This document shows positions 54,749 to 64,000 of a DNA stretch of 64,000 nt, piece after piece; the stretch's first letter is position 1; each line of letters starts with the position of its first letter. Position numbers and translations under genes: made by a program. Below the pieces are notes generated by a model, which saw only the letters and a list, made by a program, of their open reading frames with translations, had not been told where the DNA came from and did no database searches. Where the stretch lies: positions 1 to 64,000 of the forward strand of contig JAQUZB010000002.1 of assembly GCA_028691535.1 (NCBI GenBank), read 5' to 3'. The stretch is from Candidatus Altimarinota bacterium (GTDB taxonomy: Bacteria; Patescibacteriota; Gracilibacteria; BD1-5; UBA6164).

Positions 54749-56488
54749 ATGACTAAAACACAAAATGATAAGTCTTCTTTTGAAAATATGGTATACTTCC
54801 AGAATTTTATAAATTTCTTTCATAATAAAGGTTCTCTTTTTCAACAAAGAAGAGAAATAAAAGATTATAAATTTGAAGTTGATGAAATAGAACTAATTGG
54901 AGAAAACAATAAAAAAGATGAAAAATATTATTATCCAAATATTAATTATAAGTCTATCCAAAAATCTGTATCAAAAAAAGAAAAAACAAATTTATTTTTT
55001 AGTATAAATTGATTTTATAGAAACAGAAAATCTAAAAATCTAAAATCTTTAAATTGTTTTTACTTTGACTTAGATTATAAAGATAATCCAAATATTAAAG
55101 ACAATATGGAAAGTATTATTGAAAAAATACGAGATAGTTTTGATATAATAATAAAATCAAGAAATTGATATCATTTTTATAACTTATTATCTGAATGACA
55201 ATATAAAGTTGATGAAAAAGATAAATATATAAAGGATCGAAAAGAAAAATGAAAGCATTTAGAAAATATTTTCTGAGTCAATTTTGATCCCAAAGTATAT
55301 GATGTTTCAAGGATTTCTAGAATTTGATACTCATACCACCAAAAAAATGATAAGGACCTTTTCATGATTGAAATTATAAAATGAAAGGAACTTATATCTC
55401 CTTTATTTGAAAGACAAAAATTAATTAATCTAACTCCAATAAAAGAGGTAGTAAAATTTGCAATTCAAGATGAATTGATAACAGATGTGCAAATTATAAA
55501 TGAAGACTATTATAGAAATGGAAAATTGAGCGATTGACTAAAAATTGATGATATAACAAACACAATTAAAGATTTTTCAACTCAGAAGAAAAATGAAAAA
55601 ATTACAAAAAAAATTAATGAAAAAATTGAAAATGAATATGATGAGTGACTAAATAAAACAGAGGATGAAGAAGAAAAAATTAATGAAGAAATAACAGAAT
55701 ATATATTAGAATACACCTGAATACCTTATACATTTATAAAAAAAATATTTTTTTATAAATTAATAGAAGATTGAAAAGGTTTTAAAACTGCAGAAGCAGA
55801 CTCAAGAACTTTAACTTATTCATTTTTTGCAAAACATTTTTGAATTCTTTCGGAAAATTGAATTAAAAAAAATATTATTATTCCTAAAGGGATTGAAAAT
55901 ATTTTATACAAATCAAATCTTTCATCTTTAGAATTAAAATATTTTTTAGGTCTTATGAATTTTTCCCAAGGAACAAGAAATAGTATAAATTACTTATGAA
56001 TAAATAAAAAAGTAAGTTTATATAATTTTGCTGATTTTAATTGATTTGACAAAAATGTTTCAAAAATCAAAAAAAATTTAGAAACACTTTTAGAAAATCA
56101 AAAAATTAATGAATCGTATCAATTATTAAAGTGAGAAATTATAAAGGAAAATAAAGAATATTTTATTAGTTATACTATTACTCCTAACTATTTAAAATTA
56201 GATAAAACTATAAAAAATACATATTATTATAACCATTATATAAATAAAAAAATCTTAGATATTCCGACAAATTGAAACTATTTAAATTTAATTTATAGGA
56301 TTTATTTTAATTTAATAAATTTAAATTGTGTAAAAAGTTATACTATATCTAAAGATGAAGTTATAAAAGATATATGAGACTCAAATATTCAGAGAATAAA
56401 GAAAAAGTTAATTGATTTGAGTGAAAGTTTGGATAATGTTTTTAGTGTAGAAATTAAAGGAGATGAATTAGTTTTTGAAAAAAATTAA
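54749..56488 (+). CDS. Plasmid-type replication protein with primase-polymerase (AEP) domain
   Basis: This 579-residue protein carries an archaeo-eukaryotic primase pattern. Motif I is FYFDLD (Asp107, Asp109), motif II is SRNGYHF (His142) and motif III is the Asp185 region (VYDVSRISRIG). The C-terminal half is helical and ends in a region (about 460-579) with a winged-helix look. The gene lies downstream of three iterons. Primase-polymerase Rep proteins start and extend replication of small plasmids and phage-plasmids. Three-motif agreement is good, but by eye only. Confidence 0.72.
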
Positions 56489-56567
56489 TTCTTTACTAAA
56501 TTACTTAGTTCTTCAACCATTTTACAATTTGTATCATAATTACTCCTAAATACAATATCTAGTTGCT

Positions 56568-58052
56568 TTACAAAAGTTCTAAAATTATCTTTTTTAGAGT
56601 ACCAAAAGAGAAATTTAAATATTTAAGACCTTTAAAAAGTGGAGTTTCCGCTATGTGAAGGTCTTTTTTATTGTCTATAAAAAGTTCGAACACATAGTTT
56701 TTTATAATAAGTGTTTTTGTCTCATCAATTACTCTTTTATAGCTTATATAAGGGCTTTTCAAAAGTTCGAACAAAATTTGGGTCTTTGCTAAAAAATCAT
56801 CTTTTTTTTCTTCTTTATTTTTAGTTTTTAAATCTAAAATTTCACTTTCAAATTTATTAAATTTACTTAAATATAACTCTTCACTAACTATTCAATCTAA
56901 CTTCATATCAAGTAAATCTTCTTGTTTTTTCTCTATCTTTTTTATCTCTAAATTATAATCTATCTTATCTAATAAATATTTTTCTTCATCTTGTTTTAAA
57001 AGTTCTATAATCATATCTTTTTGAATATCTAAAAGCATTTGATTATCTACTTTGATATCTTTTAATAATTCTCAAAATTTATCAAATATCTTTTGTTCAT
57101 TTATATTTACTTTCTCTTCACTTCTAGGTTGAGTCATATAGTAAGTATGCCCTTTTTGTAAATATGAACACATAAGTATTCAAGAATTATCTTTTACAAA
57201 TCATTTAAAATGATATTTTCTATATTCTCTTGGTATATTTAAAATAGTTCAAGTTCTTTCATATACTCAAACTCAAATAATATTAGCTTTATCAAAAGTT
57301 TCTTTTGATATCAAAGGTTTATGACTTCAAACTATATCTTTTCAATTCCAATTAAATACTCAATAATAAAACTTTTTACTAACTATTTTTTGCATTCTAC
57401 TAGCACTTAAACTAATTCAAATATTATCTCAATACTTTTCTCTAATAATTAATGCAATAGTACTAAAAGCTTTATTTTGTATCCTTAAATCAAATATTTC
57501 TTTTACTATTTTAGAATCATTTTTATCTATTTCTATTTCTTTATGTCATTTTTTTATAGTGATATTTTTATATCAAAAAGGTGCTTTTCATAAAAATCTT
57601 CAAGTATTGTTTATACAAGTTTCCATTTTATCTTTTACATCTTTACTCCTATCTTCATTATCCATTTTAGATAATGATAAATCTAGTTGTAATAAAAATT
57701 TATCTCTTGAATTATCACTTCTATATTCTCTAGAACTTCAAAGTATTCATTTGATTAATTTTTTATCTAATAAATCTATAATTCTTGAAGTATCTATATT
57801 GTTTCTTGATAATCTTTTAGGCTCATCAATAATAATGAAATCAACTTTTCATTTTTTACATATATCTATAAGCTCATTAAATCAAGGTCTAGTAAATTCA
57901 GTTTTAGCACTTCTACTTTCCCCTATTTGTTTTATAACTTCAAGATTATATTTTTCAGAAACTCTTAAACAATTCTCTAGTTGGTGTTCTAGTGAATTTG
58001 CTTGTTTATCATCTCTATCGGTTGATTTTCTGTAATATATTATTGTTTTCAT
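56568..58052 (-). CDS. Second large serine recombinase
   Basis: This 494-residue protein has the same domain order as the first recombinase: YYRKSTD with catalytic Ser10, IDEPKRLSRNN and LSLSKMDNEDRSKDV (near identical over about 140 residues), a recombinase domain and a coiled-coil tail. The middle and end differ; residues 290-310 carry GILMCSYLQKGHTYY. It is intact and ends in TAA. The HEPN gene lies directly upstream in the same direction, only 2 bp away, so the recombinase probably belongs to that operon. Confidence 0.9.
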
Positions 58053-58054
58053 GA

Positions 58055-59011
58055 TTATTTATTTAAGTCTAATTTAATATTTTCTTTTTCTTCTATATAT
58101 TTTACAAATTCTTCTCAACATTTAAATACAACATCATAAATATCTATTAATTCTTTTTTTGTAATATGAATATATTCTGCTTCATGAATAATTGTATGTC
58201 TTAACTCAATTATTCTATTTAACTCATTTTTTAAATTATAAAATTTTCAAGATTCAACTTTTCTTTTTTTATTTATAATATCAGTGAACTTATATCATGT
58301 GAATTCTTTATATGCTTCATTAATATTTTTGATATTTTGAAAATTGTATTTTTCAGAAATTAATTCTCACAAAGTTAAATCTCAATTAGATATTTTAATT
58401 AGTTCATTGTACGAAAGTCTCTTATCTATTTTATTTTCATTATCTAATTTAGATATTTTACTGTAATTTAAATATCTAATAAAAAAGGTTTTTAGAAAAT
58501 CCTCTAAGCTAGATATTAGAAAAGGTATAATTAAATTAATATAATTACTACTAGGATCCATTAAAGATATAAAATAGAAATATTCTTCATCATCAATATC
58601 ATCTTTTAATCAATGAATCATTCTTAATACTCTCATTTTAGACATTTGAAACTTATGATAAGAAAGCCCACAAGCACGCTCAATTGCACTATAATTAACA
58701 TCTTTCCAACTATTTAATGGCCAATCATTCTTAATATATCATCAAAATTTATTTTTCAAAATTTTTATAATTTCTTTCTGTTTTTCTATATCATATGAAT
58801 ATCTTAATCAAGATGTTCTAGTATGTATCTCTGTATTATTATCAGAGAAATGAATATATAATTCTATAGATGAAAATGATAAAAAATCTTTTTCCTCATA
58901 AAAAAAGTATGTTTCTCTACCATTTTTTCTAAATCAAAAGTCTTTTATTGTTTTTACTAATAAATTATAACTTATTTTTTTTTTAATTATTAAATCAATA
59001 GTTAATGACAT
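58055..59011 (-). CDS. HEPN-domain protein (predicted RNase)
   Basis: This 318-residue protein has a helical C-terminal part with RHTIIH near residues 271-276, which is the RX4H motif of HEPN ribonucleases. N-terminal residues 1-110 are mixed and of unknown fold. HEPN proteins act as RNases in toxin-antitoxin, abortive infection and other defence systems. It is part of a run of reverse-strand genes with a kinase upstream and a recombinase downstream. The motif is short, so the call is moderate. Confidence 0.65.
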
Positions 59012-59034
59012 TTTTTCAAGATAATTAAATAATA

Positions 59035-59562
59035 TTAAGAACATTGAACATCAAAATTTCAAGATTTTTCATTATATGTGGTAGTAATTTTAACTACATT
59101 ATTTTCAGAAAATATTTTAAAAATTTTAATTACATCATCTATATCAATTTGATATATTTTTTCATATATTTTTTTATCAGATGCAACAAGAATATATTTT
59201 AATCCACTTCATTCTTTCCATCAAAAAAATAATTGAGAATGTACAAACTGATGTGTCAAATCTCTAATTGATAATAATTCTTCTATGGGGTTATCATAAT
59301 CGTATTCATCTCAAAAAGGTTGCCATCTAGTTTTCTTTCAAATGAATTTATAAGATTTTACACTTATTTTGTAATGTCTAATATTATCAGTTATTTTATT
59401 TTTTGATTCTAATAATTTTCTAACAAAATAAAATCATATAAAACAATTTTTTTCTAGTTTATAAATCCAGTTATTATATAGTAAAAATCTTAACGAAAAT
59501 TTCTTTAATTCTCTTGATATTACTTCAAGTTCTTTTTTAGGATAATATGACTCGTAAAACAT
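59035..59562 (-). CDS. Helical protein of unknown function in HEPN-kinase operon
   Basis: This 175-residue protein is helical and basic in its first half, with a central SIRDLTHQFVHSQLFFGW segment and a beta-like end. The RD..H..VH pattern is faintly HEPN-like, but spacing does not match. It lies 23 bp upstream of the HEPN gene and 36 bp downstream of the kinase gene. I leave the function open. Confidence 0.6.
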
Positions 59563-59598
59563 CTTTATATATTAAAATTATAAGTTATATATATAATA

Positions 59599-60627
59599 CT
59601 AAATAATTTCAGAAAAAATTTTTGTTAATTGTTTTTCTAATTCGTTAAAAGTTAGTCATTTTTTACAATACTTTGTTACTCTGATAATAGAAGATTTGTG
59701 ATGTTTTTTTAAATCAATAGTCCATCAACTTTTATTATATATAGCATGTAAGTTAAATACTTGCTCTCAAGCATTATTAAATGACTCTGACATTATTTCA
59801 TTTCAATTAAATCTAATTGGGTTCCAAAAATACTTTAAATTTAATTTTATAATATCTTTTCTAAATTCCTTAATTGTTTTATATCTTTTTTCTAAATCTA
59901 TGTTAATTAACTTATTAATAATTTTCTTAATTTTTTTAGGAATATGAAGTAAATATTTTTTTCTATCTGGGAATTTTCACTTTAATATTAATTCTTCTCT
60001 ATTTCATTTTATTAACTGTCTCAAATAATGTACATCACCATTTATTAATCTATATAATGTAACTCATAACATATATATATCTGTTTGAATAGTTGGATTA
60101 GCAGCATTTTCTAAATACTCAGGAGGTTTATTAAGATTATATATTCATTTATATCTACTTTCTCATTCACTATTTTTAATATTAGATAATCAAAAATCTG
60201 ATAATTTATAACTAAATTCTTCTTTAATAAGAATATTTCAAGGTTTAATATCCAAATGTAGTATATGGTTATTATGAGCATGTTCTAATGCATAAGAAAT
60301 ATGTTCTGAAATTTTTAATAACTCTTTAATTGAAATATTTTTTTTTCATTCTAAGCTTCATAATTCTAAATACTCCATTTTTATCATAAAATCATCTCAG
60401 ATAAATGAAGCATCGTAAATATCAACTATAAAATCTGATTTTTTCAAATATTCTAGTACCTGAGATTCAAATATATTATGTTCAATTTGTTTTGGATTAG
60501 TGGAATCTGGCTCTATGATTTTTACAGCTTCTAGTTTATCTAAATGGATATTTCTACATAAAATAACTTTTCAAAAATTTCATTTTCATAGTTCTTTAAG
60601 AACTAATAAATTACTAGGTAGTTTCAT
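59599..60627 (-). CDS. Eukaryotic-type Ser/Thr protein kinase
   Basis: This 342-residue protein has a complete Hanks-type kinase domain: GKGNFGKV P-loop (about residues 15-22, all three glycines TGA), the VAVK Lys (AVKIIEP, about 36), catalytic HLDIKPGNIL (about 123-132), DFGLSN (about 144-149), and a PPEYLENA-type P+1 region. Residues 250-342 are an extra helical tail. It has no transmembrane anchor or PASTA domain, so it is a soluble kinase. Within this operon, control of the HEPN protein or of the tail's target is inferred. Confidence 0.88.
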
Positions 60628-60628
60628 A

Positions 60629-61087
60629 TTAAATTATATTCTTAATTAATAATAATAATGTTAATCAATCTAACATTATATTAGTTTTAGCAATAATTTT
60701 TTTATCTAATAATTCCTCTCTAATTAAATTAAAATTATCATTAAAAATATTCATTTTAATTTTTAATTTTTGCCTACAAAGAACTTTATTCACTTCTAAT
60801 ATATTAATTTTTTGAGTAAATCAAAAATATTTCAAGAAAGCTTCATTAGAATATCTTAATTCATCTAAACCTCTTTGTGTTTTTAATGATGAATGATAAA
60901 CAATCAAATCAGGATTATAGGTACTATTCAAAAGATTTAACTCTTGTAATAATCTAAAATATTTTTCTCAGTCAGAATTAGCTCAATCCATAGATAAATT
61001 ATTAATTTTAAAATTTAAATTATCTATACTATCTAGAAAGATATAATGTAATGTTTCTTTTTCAAATCTTATAAGCAATATTTTCAT
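60629..61087 (-). CDS. Small protein of unknown function, first gene of HEPN-kinase operon
   Basis: This 152-residue protein opens MKILLIRFEKETLHYIFLD and continues with alternating strand and helix, including a NPDLIVYHSS stretch. The order is reminiscent of a RuvC-like RNase H fold, but the catalytic acids are not clear. It precedes the kinase ATG by 1 bp. A short hairpin (AATGTTA/TAACATT) lies near its 3' end. Speculative fold; coding is well supported by the TGA glycines and tight spacing. Confidence 0.6.
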
Positions 61088-61228
61088 AAATATATAATTT
61101 AAAAATTAATAAATTATACTAACTTAATATTAATCTTTTAGTATAAAATTATATATACTATAAACTTATTAATATAATATATCAAATAATTATTTACAAT
61201 TATGTTAATATATTGTTAATAATATTTG

Positions 61229-61360
61229 TTAAAATATCAAAATCTCCAAATATCTAACTTGATAAACAAAAAATTCTTCTAGTTCTTTTTCTGTATAAGT
61301 TGGAAAGACCTCTGAAAGTCTTTCCTTATATTTGTTAAAATCTAATCTACACTTTTCCAT
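61229..61360 (-). CDS. Small 43-residue protein downstream of Rep gene
   Basis: The frame MEKCRLDFNKYKERLSEVF... overlaps the 3' end of the Rep_trans-like gene by 14 bases, typical of coupled translation. It is helical, with no known motif. A hairpin (GGAAAGAC/GTCTTTCC) lies inside. Confidence 0.45.
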   Translation of the reverse strand: MEKCRLDFNKYKERLSEVFPTYTEKELEEFFVYQVRYLEILIF

Positions 61361-62399
61361 ATTTGTATAGATTATTAATTGTTTCCTCTAAAGTTTCTCT
61401 AAAATATTTATCATCTTTTGCTTTATTTCTTGCTTCCTTTTCTAAATTATGTAAATCAGCTATATTTTCAGCTCATAATAGATATTTAGTTTTATCTTGA
61501 ATATATCATTCTCAGATTAAAACTCTAACTGGACAAAATCACATATTATAAATAGTTTTTGCATGTCCTATAAAAATTAATTTTCTATAATTTTTATAAT
61601 ATAAACTTTGATATTCTTCTGAATCAAGCATTATATTTTTAGCTTTATATAAAGTTATCTTTTCTCACTCTATAGAATCAAAGATTTTAGAATACTTATA
61701 CAAATAATTTTTAAATATTCATATCAATAAAGTATTATCAAAAACATCATAATAATTTCTAACCTTTGCTAATTCTGGTCTTATTTCAAGTTCTACTCTA
61801 GTAATATGTTTTTCAACTAAATAATTTTGATATAAAGATATTTTCTTCTTTTGTAAAATATCTTGAATCTTATTATATACTCTTATAAGTTGTCTTTTAT
61901 TTAAAGAGTTTTTCATTTCTCAAAAATACCTAGTTTCTGTCTTAGTTCATTTTCTATAATCTCTTCAAGTTTTATAAGTATCAAAATATTTAGAAAGTAA
62001 TTCATCAATATCAATTCTTAAATCAATGCAAATATCAAATCTTCTGCAATGTTTTAATTTTAAATGCCATTCTAAGAATCAAAGTATTTCTTCATACTCT
62101 AAAAGCTTAAAAGCTGTTGAATAAACTGTTATATAGTCTTTGGTTGCTACAGGTTGTTTATCCCCTTTAGGTATTCACTTATAATAAGCAAATAAGCTAT
62201 AATCTCATTTTGTAAAAATAATCTTATACTTAAACTTTGGTACTTCATTTTTAGTAAATTTAAAATCGTCTAATTCACTATAATTTGAATTATCAAAATC
62301 TAATTTATCAAATAAACTTTCATCTTTAAAAGTTCCATACACTTCTAAATGGTCTAATCCAAAATGGTAGATTAATGTTTCAATGTTAAAATTTTTCAT
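61347..62399 (-). CDS. Replication initiation protein (Rep_trans-like)
   Basis: This 350-residue protein shows the layout of the Rep_trans (replication initiation factor) family: CRRFDICIDLRIDI near 120-133, TRYFGEMKNS near 156-165 with RVYNK near 172, and RVELEIRPELA near 197. Such proteins nick and restart rolling-circle replication of plasmids and filamentous phages; the active Tyr is not identifiable with certainty. Its upstream region (62400-62580) is hairpin-rich, like a double-strand origin. It ends with TAG. Confidence 0.72.
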
Positions 62400-62588
62400 T
62401 ATTAATTAGATAATGACTCCGGAGTACTGATATAAAATAGTACTATATGGTTAACTGCTCCCACATTATTGTGTGGGAGTAAAAAATTAGTTTAAACTAA
62501 GAATATTAAAAAGACTAACGATTAATATTCGTTAGTCTTTTTAATGATTTATTTGTTTTTGTCAGCGGGGTTTACCGTGGTTAAGTAC
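62400..62588. other. Hairpin-rich region upstream of Rep_trans-like gene (candidate origin)
   Basis: It holds the palindromes ACTCCGGAGT (62416-62425) and TTAGTTTAAACTAA (62487-62500), a hairpin CTCCCACA/TGTGGGAG (62458-62479), two AGTACT sites, a 16-bp terminator stem (below) and a GC-rich GTCAGCGGGGTTTACCGTGG block (62561-62580). Confidence 0.5.
62505..62545 (-). terminator. 16-bp perfect hairpin terminator
   Basis: ATTAAAAAGACTAACG pairs with CGTTAGTCTTTTTAAT around a 9-nt loop. It lies downstream of the reverse gene ending at 62589 and may also serve as a strong structural block. Confidence 0.8.
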
Positions 62589-63767
62589 TTAATAAAACTT
62601 AGTATATTTGCATTCTAATCAACTTTTATTAACCACTATAAAAGTTTTGATATTATATTTTGTAAATATTCTATTATTAAAATCTCCAATTGTTTTTCTT
62701 AAATCTGCATATTTGAATTTACTTTTTAATAACCATTTATATTTTTTTCTATTGTAAATCTCTTCTAGTTCTTCAAATTTAATTTTATGATTTTTATTAT
62801 CTTGTTGTAATTCAAAAAATAGTTTTATAAGATTAAATGTTTTTTTAGTTTCTTTATTCCTAAAATCAATTTTTTCTCAATTTATATATAAATTATCATC
62901 TTTAAAAATAGCAATATCAGCAACTTTTCTTTTTACTATATTATAAGCTTCTTCAAACTTTGCCAAACTAAGAGTATTTAAATAATTTAATATAAAATAT
63001 AAATATCAATCTTTTATTTCTATTTTTAAAATATTTAATATACATCTTTCATGTAATTCATATAAAATAGGATATATAGAGGATTTATTATTAATATAAT
63101 TTTTTAAATCATAAAATATTTTTATCTCTCTTTCATAGTTAGTTTTTCATCAAGTTTCTGAAATAATATTTTCATATAATTCCCTAACATCTTTTAAAAG
63201 AAAATCTTTCTCTTCTTTATAGATAAGATTAAATAAAATATCAAAAAAAATAGATGATAAAATTTTTATATTTCATTTTAAAACTGTAAAAGGTGGTACT
63301 TTAGAATTAAATTCATTCCAATTATCATATATACTGAAACTACTAAATGTATCTAATTTTATTAACTTTTTTTCTTTCTGATTTATTAAGTTTAAAGCTT
63401 TTTTAGCTGAAATATTAATTGGTATTCATAATTTATTTTTTACCCTTCAAACAAAACTAGGTTTTTTTGTAAATTCATATAATAATCATTTTTCTTCATA
63501 TAATCTAAATTTTTCAAAATACTTCTCAAACTCTCAGTTTTTATCATTATGATTTTTTTCTAACTCTAACTTTTTTAACTGCAATACTCAACATTGCTCT
63601 AATTCTAAAATTTGTTTAAACTCCTCTATTCTTTGTTTTGATTTTAAATGAAAAATTACATCTATTTCTTTTACATAACCACTTAAATTATCTTCTAGAT
63701 ATTTATGAATAAAATCTAAAAGATTATCTAAGCTTAAATTAATATTTTTATTTGATAAATAAGTCAT
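62589..63767 (-). CDS. Protein of unknown function, C-terminal DNA-binding-like region
   Basis: This 392-residue protein is mostly helical. The last 65 residues (YNRKKYKWLLKSKFKYADLRKTIGDFNNRIF, then NIKTFIVVN) have a helix-turn-helix/winged look, seen in CPR and phage regulators. No named family is recognised. It ends 44 bp before the terminator stem. Neighbour to the Rep_trans-like gene. A regulator or replication partner is possible. Confidence 0.65.
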
Positions 63768-63775
63768 AATACAAT

Positions 63776-63803
63776 AAAAAAAACTATTCTTTAATTAGAA
63801 TAG
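63776..63803 (-). terminator. Hairpin terminator of partial right-edge gene
   Basis: CTATTCT pairs with AGAATAG around a TTAATT loop; a reverse-strand T-run follows. Confidence 0.7.
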
Positions 63804-63859
63804 CATTTTTTTAAAAAAAAGCCAATATATGAAAAATTAGAAGTATTTGTATATTATTT

Positions 63860-64000
63860 TTAAAATAATAATCACAAAGTTTTAAAAAGACTTTGTGGAT
63901 CAATAAATAACCATGTTGTAAGAATCATAAGAATAATAACTATAGTAATAATAATTTTCTTATCTAAATCAACAAAAAATCATGTTTGTATATTTTTTTT
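63860..64000 (-). CDS. C-terminal fragment of a single-span membrane protein
   Basis: The frame is open from the right edge to a TAA at 63860-63862. It shows a hydrophobic helix (KKIIITIVIILMILTTWLF) and a short tail, with two TGA glycines. The start lies outside the window, so length and family are unknown. Confidence 0.5.

Noticed and set aside
57559-58035. Open frame on the + strand (158 codons)
   Set aside because: Antisense to the second serine recombinase.
62458-62479. Hairpin with GCTCCCACA similar to the tRNA-Glu acceptor
   Set aside because: Only about seven bases match (CTCCCA), and the context is a simple hairpin, not a tRNA fragment.
38839-64000. Second copy of the tRNA-Glu 3' end as att site
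   Set aside because: I looked for the tRNA 3' sequence on both strands to the right edge and found none. The far end of the element is probably outside the window.

Overview
The window comes from an AT-rich bacterium of the candidate phyla radiation in which UGA is read as glycine (genetic code 25), so Gracilibacteria (BD1-5/GN02) or Absconditabacteria (SR1). The evidence is direct. Nearly every recognisable gene is broken by in-frame TGA under the standard code, and every break falls where the family has glycine. All three glycines of the PilB Walker A motif, for example, are TGA. TAA and TAG still end genes. All coordinates below assume TGA = Gly. I cannot decide between the two phyla from sequence alone.

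Positions 1-38,760 look like ordinary chromosome with strong coding density and paired hairpin terminators. They hold an RluA-type pseudouridine synthase, a RecO-like protein, a DnaJ-like chaperone, a rubredoxin-superoxide reductase, a CorC/HlyC transporter, HisRS, L9, RuvX, NusA, FtsZ, FtsA, L11, an ATP-grasp enzyme and a DsbA-like oxidoreductase. Two conjugation-type ATPases (VirD4/TraD-like and VirB4-like) sit far apart. A type IV pilus system dominates: PilB, PilC, PilT, a major pilin, and at least six prepilin-like proteins. Several of these carry adhesion domains (MAM plus leucine-rich repeats plus Cys-rich repeats, a discoidin-like domain, a LamG-like domain). A SpoIIE-type phosphatase lies inside the pilB-pilC operon and a second lies elsewhere.

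A tRNA-Glu(CTC) at 38,764-38,838 marks the left edge of about 25 kb of accessory DNA that runs to the right end of the window. The first gene is a large serine recombinase whose reading frame ends inside the tRNA on the opposite strand. Beyond it lie a block of large proteins of unknown function and a GC-rich structured locus (45.6-45.8 kb) between divergent operons. These are followed by a HerA/VirD4-type ATPase with a replication-relaxation-like protein, and a group of membrane proteins with a TolB-like propeller. Next come an iteron-type origin with a primase-polymerase replication protein, a second serine recombinase, and a tight operon of a HEPN protein, a Ser/Thr kinase and two unknowns. 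A second replication initiator (Rep_trans-like) with its own hairpin-rich upstream region comes last. The block reads as an integrated plasmid or a composite of two plasmid-like elements. The HEPN-kinase operon is the best candidate for an undescribed defence or stress system. The structured locus at 45.6 kb is the best candidate for a new RNA or DNA element.
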